Of a DNA stretch of 64,000 nucleotides, positions 43,646 to 53,574 are shown piece after piece. The notes under the pieces were generated by a model. The model was not told the origin of the DNA. It saw only the letters and a list, made by a program, of their open reading frames with translations, and searched no databases. Location of the stretch: assembly GCA_020466095.1 (NCBI GenBank), contig CM035808.1:73153188-73217187 (forward strand). The letters are read 5' to 3'. Every line of letters begins with the position of its first letter. Within the stretch, counting starts at the first letter, position 1. Origin of the DNA: Chlorops oryzae (Eukaryota > Arthropoda > Insecta > Diptera > Chloropidae). Both the position numbers and the translations under genes were made by a program.

Positions 43646-44149
43646 ACTAAAAGAGAGCACATTAACTTCGTCAAATGAATTCGCCGTGCTATACTCGGAG
43701 AAACGAAGATCACTGCACGCGTTACGAAGATTTCACGTGTCGGTTTGCCAATATTAATGTTTATAGAGAAATTGTTTTTGATTTTATTAAATGTCCGGTT
43801 AAGCCAATAAATATCAATGCGATAAATTCTCAATTTAAGTTAGATTTCGAAAACAACTTTTTATAGGTCACTAAACGAATGAAAACCGTGTAAAATACTA
43901 TATTTAATCAGAGCAAAGTACCACACGTTCGTCGCGATCGAGTGTTGATTTAGAACCTTTGTTTTGTTTTTTTCAAAAATTCTTACTTGATGATTTAGTT
44001 AAATTTTCCTCAGTTATAAATTTGCAAAATTTTTTGAAATACATTTACTTTATATAATATATATTTATATAGATACATATATTAATTTTTTATTTTTTTT
44101 CTCTATTTAAAATTTTCGTGGAAAAATTTTTTTTTTAAAGATAATTCTC

Positions 44150-45112
44150 TTCCACAAAATTTCGCCGTATGCCCAAACTGAGAGCATTTATAGCACTGTA
44201 TATCAGTGCGGTTATTTTCAGGAAAATAACTTATCAAACTTTTACAAAATATGTTAATTTCGTGACCTTTCAATATATTGCAAAATAGATTTTTAAGCCT
44301 GCCAAAACATTTAGTTTCTAAATGACTTTCTTTCCCAAAATACGTGCAAATTAATGGGTCAAATCCTGGCTCTGTTCTATTTTCGCCGCAATTCGCATTC
44401 TGCTCATGGCCATATTCAAGGCAAATAATGCAGTAAGGGGTATTTCTCCACTGCTGACAAATATCTCGTGTATGGCCTGCCACATTACAAAAAGAGCAAC
44501 TAATTGTTTGTGAAATGTTAAAAACTTGATTTAATTTTCTATTTTCTGCATAAAGTTTTTCTCAGTCTTCTGCTATTTTTACCAAAAATGAGAGAGGCTT
44601 ATCCCTATGTCCTTCTAGACGGAGTTGCATATACTGATCTTTTACTCCAAAAATGAACTTATATTTAGCCAGCTTTTGGTACTCGCTAAGTACTGATACT
44701 GCCTCAGATGCATTCCATGACTCCCTTATAAATTTTTCGGCTTCTTTTAGCAAGGGCTCTATCCTTTCCCCAAACGACAATGCTTTTTCATTTAAATATT
44801 CAGCACTGCTTTCTATTTCAACTCTAATCGTATCTAAACTTCTTTGTTTAAAAAAATTTGTCCTTATAAAATTTACAAGTTCATCTAGACTGTTAAAATT
44901 TTTCTGGCTAGCTTTTATGTAAGCTGATCATTTCTCACGCATTTTATAATGTCCTGCGTATCCATATTTTGTGCTATGCTTTTTAGTAAATTTAAACCTG
45001 CGATAAATTTTTCTACTTCAAATTTTAATTATGGGTGATCTTGGCCAGAAAAACATGGCACTAGGCTAACGACCTTTTTCATTACTTTATCAGCTTGAAT
45101 TTGATTTGCCAT
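44150..45112 (-). pseudogene. gag of LTR element copy B
   Basis: ATG at 45,110-45,112 begins MANQ and stops soon (HP then stop near 45,029). Further pieces follow in order: ERIEPLLKEAEKFIRESW (44,780-44,562), then three CCHC-like knuckles, CIICLEYGHEQNANC, a degenerate middle one, and CYKCSQFGHTAKFC (44,483-44,160). It aligns along its length with the gag of copy A, and similarity ends near 44,150. A structural RNA-binding protein of the element, broken by stops and frameshifts. Confidence 0.75.
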
Positions 45113-46603
45113 CGTTAATATTGACGTTAGGGTGATCTGATTAGAATTTGCTTAAGCTGTTGCTTTAAAATTTTGGCTTTTCTATATGTTTGATATGAAT
45201 ATGGCACAAGTCCGTATAAAATATATTTCAAAACAAAAAGGACTCTGCGATAAAATACTGTTTTAAATTTTTTGCGCGCTCTGCTACCGTTGATTTTTAA
45301 ATAATTATTTAAATTTCTCAAGGTGTTAAATTGTGACTCTTCACAATAATTATTTGGACAACTGCAGTTTGCGAGAAAAAAAAATTTTCTTAACGTCTGA
45401 GCCGGCAGATCTTATAGACACGAGCTTTTACTAATTCGGTTGATGATAACCACCTTTTTAAAACCAGCAAGGTTCCGCGTTAGCTTTGCATTTGTTACTC
45501 CACACTTTCTACCGTACAGATGTTTATTTCTTACTACAAGGATTAAAACTTTTTTCAAGAAAAATCGGCAAGTTATGTTTAAAAACGTCTCTTCTCAATT
45601 TTGACTTGGTCTGAGCTATCTTATTTGTTTCGGCCGTATGACTTATGAATTTGAGTTTTGCTTCTGCGGATGATGATAACCACCTTTTTAAAACCTGCAA
45701 GATTCCGCTTCGGCTGAACTCGTGTTTTCGTATGTCACACTACAAAACCTTTAGGGATAACTCTTTTAAAAATTTTAAGCCGTGGTTCGTATCCAACTGA
45801 AAGTCAGTCGAATACCGGCTGCGCCAATGTTAAAGTATTTTCTGATGTATTCCCGATTGAATACACCGTCTTAATACTTTAGTGTGAATAAATAAAGCGA
45901 AAGGACACAAAATAGATTATATTCAGTCGTTTATTAAGTAAACGTCCTTATTATCTATTCACAATTTATTACCTTATGGAAATTCCTAACTGACACTCAA
46001 AACTTCTTTAGTCCCTTAGTCCCAATCGATGCAAGCCGATTTTGCATAGTCGCGAGTTTTAATATCTAGAACTATTGCGTAAGTTTACGCTGACCTGCGC
46101 GTGCCATCGTTTTGCTGTTGTGGTTGTTGTTCTCTGCCTCAATGCGCCAGCTTGCACTTCCAGCCGAAACAGGTGTTACAATCGTTGTTCTTCTCGGAAT
46201 TCCTTGCATTCGGAAATTCGCTTACGAGTTCAGTTATTGTTGTTGTTTCGTTGTTGGCCAAAGCTTGATCGTTATGAATTTATTGTTTGAGACGATCTTG
46301 GGTAAACTGCTTGTTTTGATGGTGACCATATGTAATAATGCCGAATGCTCGTGAGTCGATTATTGACTCACAACAATAGTTATGCACCGCTAGTTGGTTT
46401 GGAGCTAAAAAAGCCGCTCACACAACAACAAAAAATTTAAGAAAACAAAAGTGTAAACAAATAATACTGTGTAGCCTCTGTAAAGAGGACACTTGAGTTA
46501 TGTTTTTGCCCACTTTTAATTTTTAAGAAAGTGCACAGTTTTTTTCGTAAAGGACGAATTAATAAAAAATATTTCATTGTGTATAGTTTTGCACCATACC
46601 TTA

Positions 46604-47089
46604 TACGTATTATTAAGTTAAATAATGCTTCATAAAATAAAATTAACGTGGTAGTACATATAAGATTCTATGACTAATTGTTAGACTCGGACAAATACGA
46701 GTGATACAATAAATAAATTTGTAAAATTGGAAAATTAGGTCATCTAAGATATTTAAGGTACTTTGACTTACTTTTAAATATGTATGTCATACCTGTTAAG
46801 CCGTTTTTTATCCATATTATTACTTCCAATGTTTAAAATTAACAACTACGCCTTTTAATAATTCAATTCCGGTAACACACTTGTCAACTTCTTAAGTTTA
46901 ACCTCGAATGTCTGAACCTTGATGATTCCTTGCATTTGCCCCATTCTATTAAAAATTTTCTCTTTGTGTCGATTCTTGATTCGCAAATGGTTCGAAATGT
47001 GTTGTTAATTTCGTTGCACATTATTGTTTTCTTGTCGTTGCTTACAAAATGGGATTCTCGAATGAGTATGTAATCGATCAGTCTTGCAA
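46604..47089. other. AT-rich intronic DNA right of the Tc1 element
   Basis: No coding, element ends or RNA gene were recognised. Confidence 0.45.
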
Positions 47090-47560
47090 AATAAAGATTT
47101 CACTTATTTAAAACCATTCACCTCTAAATGACCTGTTTTTCCACAATAAATGCATATTATATGCATTAAACCCATAGGTCTAATATATTTATAGCTGTAT
47201 TGTTCACTTCATTGGTGCCCATATTGAACACAACTGGTGCCAAAGGGCGTGTTTCTTCTTTGGGAGCACATATTCCAAGTATTGCCTTCCATATTGCAGA
47301 AAGAACAAAACATTGTCTGTGTTTTTACTAGGAGTTTTGTATTCATAAAATGGTTAAGGTTGTTCTTTATACCATTTTTCGTATGGAGGTCTTCTGACTC
47401 CTCTGCGAATTTGATCAGATGTGCAAGTGGTCTATCTTTTGAACCTTAAAGTCTATTTAGCATATAAAGATCCTTCACTCCGAAAATGAGTTGGTTAGTT
47501 GCCAGTTTTCTATATTCGCTAAGCGCTGACAATGCCGCCACGTCACAAAGTGTCACGATT
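47090..47560 (-). pseudogene. remnant of a related gag
   Basis: The minus strand in one or two frames reads DRPLAHLIKFAEESEDLH, then MFCSFCNMEGNTWNMC, then SQRRNTPFGTSCVQYGHQ, then CIYCGKTGHLEV. This parallels the middle and knuckle part of the gag in copies A and B (DKPLSFLIKIAE, RRNTPYCIICLEYGHE). Clearly older and more diverged than those copies. No LTR was found next to it. Confidence 0.65.
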
Positions 47561-49380
47561 ATGGCCAAAAAGGAGGTAGAAAAGAAATGATAAATTTCAA
47601 AATATTTTAAATGATAATCTTTTGGAAACAGATTAACTTGAAGATATCAGATCGCTTCTAACAAAAATTTCTATTGTAAGTAAGTATTTCAGGCCATCAA
47701 AGTTGAAAGACGAAAAAAAAAATTTTTATATAAATATAAATGTGGAAAAGTGTGGGGAAGTTTTAAATAAAACTGTAAGTTGAATATCCGCTTCAATCAA
47801 ACAACAAGAAACGGTTTATTGTTAAAAAATGTGTTTATTTGATATATCAACAACTTCTTCTAGGGTGCTTTTCAACATGTGATAAGTTCCGTTCATGTCG
47901 TGAATGAAAGCTTATATGAGTTTTTGAGTTCGTGTTTATAAGAAGTGCAATAACACAACTGAAATCAATCGAACAGTGCCCTTTTAAAATCATAATCCAT
48001 TGATTTGATCTACAACGACACTTTTAAACATATCACCGTATTAAAATGAAGCAGACTAAAAATAAATAAATTCTTAAACCAGACCGGATGATAAATTGCT
48101 ATCACCATGTTTACAAAAGCAAAATTCAAAGGCCATACTCTCTAGTCAGTACACTCTAATTACCAAACGCCACCCTTTGTTTACCAGCAATGTTGTTTTT
48201 CTCGTTAGAAGTGTATCCAGTACTTGCGAGGCTCCTAACATCAATCAACACGGTCTCAACTTCATCGCCAGGACGTTCACCAATGCGTATTCAACATATC
48301 TTCATTTTTATAAAAGCAACCGTCGTTGTGTCTGCATGGACATACAAGCGCAAAAGAAGCATGTATTTTCGGAAGCAAGCACAAAGAATTGAAACAATTG
48401 TAGTACACATTGTGGAACTACAATTTTGAGACCACAAGCTTTAAATTATGAAAACCCCCTTAAAGCTTGAATCGCCCTTTTAAGGGAAGGAGTATTTGTC
48501 GCTTTAGCAGCTGGTTCCAATAATCGCGGGAACTTGACACTACATTCGAAGGCCGCACGTTATTCCGTCCGTTAACACTCATCCTGACATTTTCTTAATG
48601 CTTTTAATTTTTTTGATAATTCGTAAACTAGGCATAGGTCGCGAAATATCTCGAACGTGTTAACATAAATAGCAACACTTAAAGTTAATAAATTTGAATT
48701 TCATCAAGAAAGTTAAATTACCAGTGATTATGAATAACAGAACCAATATTCTACAAGAAAACTTACTTTTAAATATGCACTTTATTCACCACCACCAGTG
48801 CTATGTGATGGATTGCTTAATTGTAGGAAAACACGTGTGGAATGGAATCAACTCCCATTAGTTTTTATTTTATTAGTGCAACACTAATATTGGAAAACTA
48901 GCAAACACCTCAGCTTTTAACCACAACGTACTCACACTCTGTAGCGCGCAGAATTAAAAGACGGAGTTTTCTTTCGGTACTTACAAAGCCTCAATCAAAA
49001 GTGGTTGCTTGATATGCTTCCACTCATAGGTTTAATGCACCTTACATGAAAAGCTTGAAATTTTGAAGCTTCATGTGGTCTTAACAGCAAAATTTTTTTA
49101 TGGCACAATTGTTCGCACAGAAAAATTAAACCCTTGTTGGACATATTTGATAAAACAATAATATTGCATGTGGTAGCCTCTTTGGAGAACTTAGTTCTTT
49201 TCGTATATATAAGCAATATTGCTTCCAAAACTTCGAAAACGTGCCAAATAATGACACTTCAAAATGTTTGAATGAGGTTTTGCCTTTAAATTGCTACACA
49301 TGTTCGATTTTCAAATCTTTTTACTTTCGATTAACTCACTTAATGTACATATTAAACAAATTTTTATTCTAATTTTTCAG
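47561..49380. other. intronic DNA upstream of the host exon
   Basis: The final part is a normal 3' intron end, with a T-rich tract and AATTTTTCAG at 49,371-49,380. In the rest I recognise no element or gene. Frames of 60-98 codons at 48.1-48.4 kb have no motif. Confidence 0.45.
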
Positions 49381-49480
49381 AATGCCAGCAGTTGAATCGG
49401 ATGCGGAGATTTCGGCACCACAGGTACCGAAAACAGAACTAGAAGAGCTTCAGCTAAAGGCACAAGGTGTGGCCGATGAG
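49381..49480 (+). CDS. Snap25: first coding exon of SNAP-25 (synaptosomal-associated protein 25)
   Basis: TTTTTCAG precedes the exon at 49,380 and GTAAGA follows at 49,481. ATG is at 49,382, one base into the exon, and 33 codons follow in phase 0: MPAVESDAEISAPQVPKTEL, then EELQLKAQGVADE. The KTELEELQ..AQGVADE stretch is the conserved start of insect SNAP-25, and the first ten residues are variable between flies. SNAP-25 is a t-SNARE of the presynaptic plasma membrane. It contributes two helices to the complex with syntaxin and synaptobrevin that drives vesicle fusion. Only the beginning of the first SNARE helix is here, and the next exon is not in the remaining 14.5 kb. No other host exon was found. 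Flanking transposon load is extreme on both sides, as for the heterochromatic Drosophila gene. Confidence 0.88.
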
Positions 49481-50255
49481 GTAAGATTGTGGTATTTACA
49501 ACGTTTAAGAAAATAAAGAACCTTTGTTAATAAACGTTAATATATAATATAAGGTATCTTCAACGGAGCTTTACTTTCATATTAAAACTATCTTTGGTTT
49601 CATCGAGAGGAGCCAACTGTAGTGAACTCTAGGCGCTAGCCTATTTTTGGAAGAATTTAATCAGAAATACAGAACGAATCGAAAGAAACAGACACTCTTG
49701 TTAGATTTTTAAAGTATTTTTGTGCCACAAGAACGAACTTCGAACTAGCTTTAACAATTTGTTTTTAAAAGCGTTCATTTCTTAGGTGAAATGTTAACAA
49801 ACCTTCATTATAATTTATATAGCTGTATAATTAGGGCTAGGGCATTTCCATCACGCACTTGGACATGTGCTAAATACTCCAAAGGGTAAAACAAATTTAT
49901 CCAAATAAATTAAAAACCACTTTTGACAACTCAATAGAATTCATAGAGGAGTTCTTTTTCGTATATTTGCACTAGTACTTCTTATTTTATATGTGATCGC
50001 GCCACCGCGGGGTCATTTCAAACGGTACCTCGTCAGATCTGCCTTTGCTGCCTTCACCAAAGTTTCCGGTACAGACGAAGACGAAGATGAAGACCGTGTT
50101 TATTTTCAGTGTGGGGTTGCGTCGCGGCGCAGTCGTTTAATTGGATAATTCAGAGCAAGAACTGGTTTAATATTCACAGTGCGACCGGCGTTGTAACGGC
50201 GGGTGGTATATGAAAATTTTATTACTGAAAGTCACCAAATGAGTGGTAAAATTTA
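49481..50255. other. 5' part of the next Snap25 intron
   Basis: It starts with a good donor (GTAAGA). A GC-richer stretch around 49,995-50,210 (CGCGCCACCGCGGGG and GTCGCGGCGCAGTCG) stands out, but I cannot assign it. Confidence 0.45.
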
Positions 50256-50588
50256 AGGTGCTTGTACACGTTCAACAAAATTATCGTCAACATTTATATG
50301 TTGCCAGCAGCAATATTGCTTCGCAGTTTACACTAGCACGACAACATTCGCCTTGTCAACATTTTTTTCTAGCCGGGCAACAATTTTTTGTTCGCTGCTG
50401 TCAATGTTGTTCAAAGTTATTGCCGAACGAAATATGTTGATGTCAACAATTAGAGAAACATTTTAAAATTTAAACGTCAATTTTTTTTAAATCGTTATTT
50501 AATCATTTATTATGCGAGAGCGAGGTAAGAGATAATTATTTCCATTTGCAAATTAAAAAGATTAATACGTTTATTTTATTAAGAGGAA

Positions 50589-52170
50589 ATGGATATTGAA
50601 TCGTCCGAAATAAGCATTGATGCTAAGCAAGTAGCTGCATTTTTGTTATTAAAAATGATGCAGGACAAAGACAGTGCACTGAAACAAGCTGAAGCCAACC
50701 AGAAAAATCGTCGCAAAAGAAAACAATGGGTATGTGACTGGGTCGGACGTCGTAATGAGCTTGGATGTTACGCCAAATTGGTAAAAGAGCTGCGTGAAGA
50801 AGATGCTAACTGCTATAAAAAGTTTTCCCGAATTGCGCCAAATGATTTCAAAGTGTTGGTTAAAAAAATATTGTCATTAATAAAAAGGAAGGATACGGTC
50901 ATGCGCGAAGCGATTTCAGTCGGCGAACGATTGGCAGTAACCCTTAGATATTTGTCATCAGGAGACAGCTACACTTCACTCAGCTACTTGTTTCGAATTC
51001 CTGTATCTACCGTATACTGAAAGAGGAATATTTGAAGGTATGGGATATATTTCTTTTAAATTTTATTAAATGTCTATTGCTGTAGTTAATAGGGATTCAA
51101 TTTCATCATCAGCTGCATCCATTATCGTCATGATGTTGCGTTGCACTCGAAGAAATATTGTTTTATTGGTGTTAGCAATCTTTCTAGTTCGTGAAGCGAC
51201 AATATTTCCTAGAAAATCACAATCGTCCTTTTTAGTTGCATTTATTTTATTTACACACTGTGTCCATAAATCTGTCACTTTGCACTTATTTGGTGCAGCT
51301 AACTCCATGCTATCACGCTTTCGCTTGCTTTTACTTATTGGAGGTCCCAATGGTCCATTTTCTATTTCCAAAATGTTGCCATATACGGAAGTTCCGGTAG
51401 TATTTTCTAACTTCGTATTGAACACATCTTCACATGTCCTGAAAAATATGAAAAAAATTAGCATTTTGTATTTATATATTTTTAGGTACCCGATAGTGCT
51501 GAAGAATGAAAAAATCATGCAAAAGATTTTTCAGAAAAATGAATTTTGATAACTGCATTGGTAGCATTGATGGGCAACATATTGCTATCAAACCACCAGC
51601 AAATCAAGGCAGCTTGTATTTCAATAACAAGGGATACCACAGTATTGTGCTCATGTCTGTAGTTGATGCTCAATACAGGTTCGTTTATGTTTCCATAGGA
51701 AGTAAAGGTAGCATTGCAGATGGCGGTATTTTCAAAGACACGCAAATTGCAGTGTCTGTAGAAGAAAATTCGCTCAATATTATCCGAGAAAGACCTCTAC
51801 CGCGTCGATCCACACCAACACCATATGTCTTTGTTGGTGATGCAGCCTTTGCTCTAAAGCCATACTTGACGAAACCATATGGACATAGGGGACTTTCCGG
51901 ACCTCAACGAATTTTCAACTACAGGTTGTCACGTGCTCGACGTGTAGTTGCAAACGTATTTGGGTTACTGGCTGCATGATTCAAAATATTGCGCAGAACA
52001 ATTGAATTAGGGTCTTCAAGTAGATATGCTCCAGGAACTTTTGATTCCGAATCATGCAATGGCGAGGTTATTCAGGGATGTTGGGGAGCAGAAATGGATG
52101 GAAATCCATTTGATGATCTACAACCAGTACCTGGAAGGACTGAAGATAAAGCAAAGGCAGTATTTTCTTG
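50589..52170 (+). pseudogene. Harbinger transposase (DDE_4-type nuclease), spliced, inactivated
   Basis: Exon 1 (50,589-51,037) starts MDIESSEISIDAKQVAAFLL and carries the N-terminal domain ending in LRYLSSGDSYTSLSYLFRIP. GTATGG at 51,038 and TTTTTAG at 51,481-51,485 bound an intron. Exon 2 gives NCIGSIDGQHIAIKPP (first Asp), YVFVGDAAFALKPYL (second Asp) and RLSRARRVVANVFG. In the last, the position normally held by the catalytic Glu is Ala. The frame also breaks at the exon 1 end (stops in VYxKEEY), between 51,500 and 51,540, and at 51,977. The enzyme would cut and paste the element with its partner protein. It must be dead. Confidence 0.85.
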
Positions 52171-52404
52171 ACGAAAGACAGGTACCATGGCAGTACATAT
52201 TAATTTAATCACTTTTTTATCATATATATTAAAAGAATGCTTGTAAAAACACAAATAATAAATCTTACCATTGAATCTTTGATTTGGGTTGGTGTTGATG
52301 ATGTGTTCCCAATAAATTGAAGTGAGTTAAGGTGCACCCACTTCGACACATTGTTTTCTGTTGTACCAGAGCCGCTTGCTTTTTCGATATCATATTGCAC
52401 TCTC
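51066..52404 (-). pseudogene. Harbinger second protein (MADF/Myb-type), two exons visible
   Basis: Upstream exon on the minus strand: VQYDIEKASGSGTTENNVSKW with WVHLNSLQFIG (52,404 to about 52,269), ending at a GTAAGA donor. Downstream exon 51,438-51,066 follows a TTTTTCAG acceptor: TCEDVFNTKLENTTGTSVYG, then a nuclear-localisation-like KSKRKRDS, then a helical C-terminus (LRVQRNIMTIMDAADDEIESLL). The KASGSG and KW..LQF motifs and helical tail are those of Harbinger-associated MADF proteins, which bind DNA and carry transposase into the nucleus. The N-terminal MADF part (about 52,405-52,630) is only traceable in broken frames. Confidence 0.6.
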
Positions 52405-52969
52405 TTTTGTGTTTTTTGTGTTCAAAGAGCTTTGTTTTTTGTTACATCTTCCCCCGAACACCCAACTTCAGCGCCGATATCCGTATATGTAGAATTTTTT
52501 TTTTGTGGGTATTGCGGTATTCAGCATTACTGAGCTCCCATAGCATTTATTTTAACTCAAGTAGGGATATGAAATTGGTCCCTCTTTCCAAAACTTTTTC
52601 TTCTTTTCCGCAGACATTAGTGGCCAAATATTAGTTTCTTAAATGAAAGTGAAAGAATAATTCAAACTTTCCACTTACATGGGGTACTTGTTTTATTTTT
52701 TTTTTTTTGTTTTGAGTTCATTTTGTTGCCGTCAACATCAAAATGTTTTTGAATGCTTTCATAAACAGATTTGTTGATCGGCAATATACAAAAAATACAT
52801 TTGTTCATATTTTACATGGTCAACAAAAATGTTGATCGGCAGTATTGGGTGTTGACGAGCAACAATGTTTCCGTCCTGTTGCTATCCAGTTTACATGAGC
52901 AACATACGGGAGACATCTTATATTGCCCTAATGTTGACGCATTTTGGTGAACGTGTACAAGCACCTTTA

Positions 52970-53099
52970 GAATCAATTGCTTTTCTAATAGGAAATTTTT
53001 TTCGATAGATAATTTTGTTTCAATAGTTTTCAAGGTTTCACCAATTTTTTCTATTTCTTGGTTTATGATTTTAATTCCATGGTCGTTAGAAAAAATCAA
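52970..53099 (-). pseudogene. coding-like coiled-coil fragment cut by the Harbinger insertion
   Basis: The minus frame reads IINQEIEKIGETLKTIETKL with further Lys/Glu/Leu-rich residues, then enters the Harbinger end. It looks like a real coil region, but the protein is not identified and no continuation is evident left of 50,253. It may belong to an older retroelement. Confidence 0.3.
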
Positions 53100-53574
53100 T
53101 AATATACTTGATCAATAGTTTCATGTGCTTATTTGCCATTTGCATTATTTAATTATTTTTCTGTCAACAATGCGATCCTCCGAGGTACCGAAAAAAATTC
53201 TTTCAGTAATGATTCTACATTTACTGGAATATTGGGATGGATATTGTACTGGGCTACTAAGAACCCTGCGAAAAAGTTCAATCAAAGAATAACTAGCACA
53301 AAAGATCAACAAAAAATTTGTACTGGGTTTAGCGGTTATTGCATATAATGCGTGGTGATAATGGGCTTTTACATTGTCGCTGTGATCGCCTCGCTCAGTG
53401 AAGTTCAGTGCGGAACTCTTTTTCTTCACCCGCTCACTTCCTTACATTAAAAGTTATCCTGGCGAATTGCCTTAAAATTTAATTTAAAATAAAAAATCAA
53501 AGCAAAGCATTTTTGCTTAGCCCCAGACAAGAAGAAATTCTTAAATCTTAGGCCATATAGCGGACTCACACGTA

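Larger units (their letters stand above)
39541..43950 (-). mobile_element. nearly full-length non-LTR retrotransposon (LINE)
   Basis: Minus-strand element with ORF1, ORF2 and a 3' tail that on the minus strand is (AAAT)n followed by poly-A (39,541-39,590). The 5' end is not sharp. A GATCGCGACGAACGTG stretch near 43,930-43,950 would suit the internal promoter start of jockey-group LINEs, but this is a guess. It is inserted in LTR element B, in the same orientation. I did not find a target duplication. Confidence 0.85.
38441..46375 (-). mobile_element. Ty3/gypsy-like LTR element copy B, with a LINE inside
   Basis: LTRs at 38,441-38,993 (3') and 45,828-46,375 (5') share TGTTAAAG..CACAACA ends. 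ATAG is duplicated outside (38,437-38,440 and 46,376-46,379). The primer-binding region (complement of CCGGCTGCGCCA at 45,815-45,826) lies one base inside the 5' LTR. On the minus strand the purine tract AAAAGGGGGAGGGA (38,994-39,008) abuts the 3' LTR. Gag is at 44.2-45.1 kb. The pol region is missing: a LINE (39.5-43.9 kb) occupies most of the interior. The LTRs differ at many sites, so it is older than the BEL element. Confidence 0.9.
29988..46603 (+). mobile_element. Tc1-like transposon (copy a) expanded by two retrotransposons
   Basis: About 215-230 bp at 29,988-30,215 reappear inverted at 46,376-46,603 plus the piece at about 38,415-38,440. TATAA sits at both outer tips, so TA is the likely target duplication. 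GTATGGTGCA, ATGAAATATTTTTTATTAAT and GTGCACAGTTTTTTTCG are shared. Subtracting the BEL element (30,316-37,397) and LTR element B (38,441-46,375) leaves about 1.6 kb, a normal Tc1 size with long inverted repeats of the Minos/Paris kind. Confidence 0.8.
50256..52966. mobile_element. PIF/Harbinger DNA transposon
   Basis: The ends AGGTGCTTGTACACGTTCA and complement match over 19 bp. TTA is duplicated outside (50,253-50,255 and 52,967-52,969), as expected for Harbinger. Subterminal regions are full of CAACATTTT/AAAATGTTG-type repeats in both orientations, probably transposase-binding sites. Two genes are present: the nuclease on plus and the second, MADF/Myb-type protein on minus. Both are damaged. 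2,711 bp in total. Confidence 0.9.

Noticed and set aside
4014..46354. Cys/Leu-rich frames at 4014-4316, 38,656-38,972 and 46,075-46,354
   Set aside because: They lie inside the LTRs of the same retrotransposon family, are antisense to it, and owe their composition to TTG/TGT-rich sequence.
52812..53099. 95-codon minus-strand frame as one gene
   Set aside because: Its second half is the Harbinger end; only the first part is coding-like.
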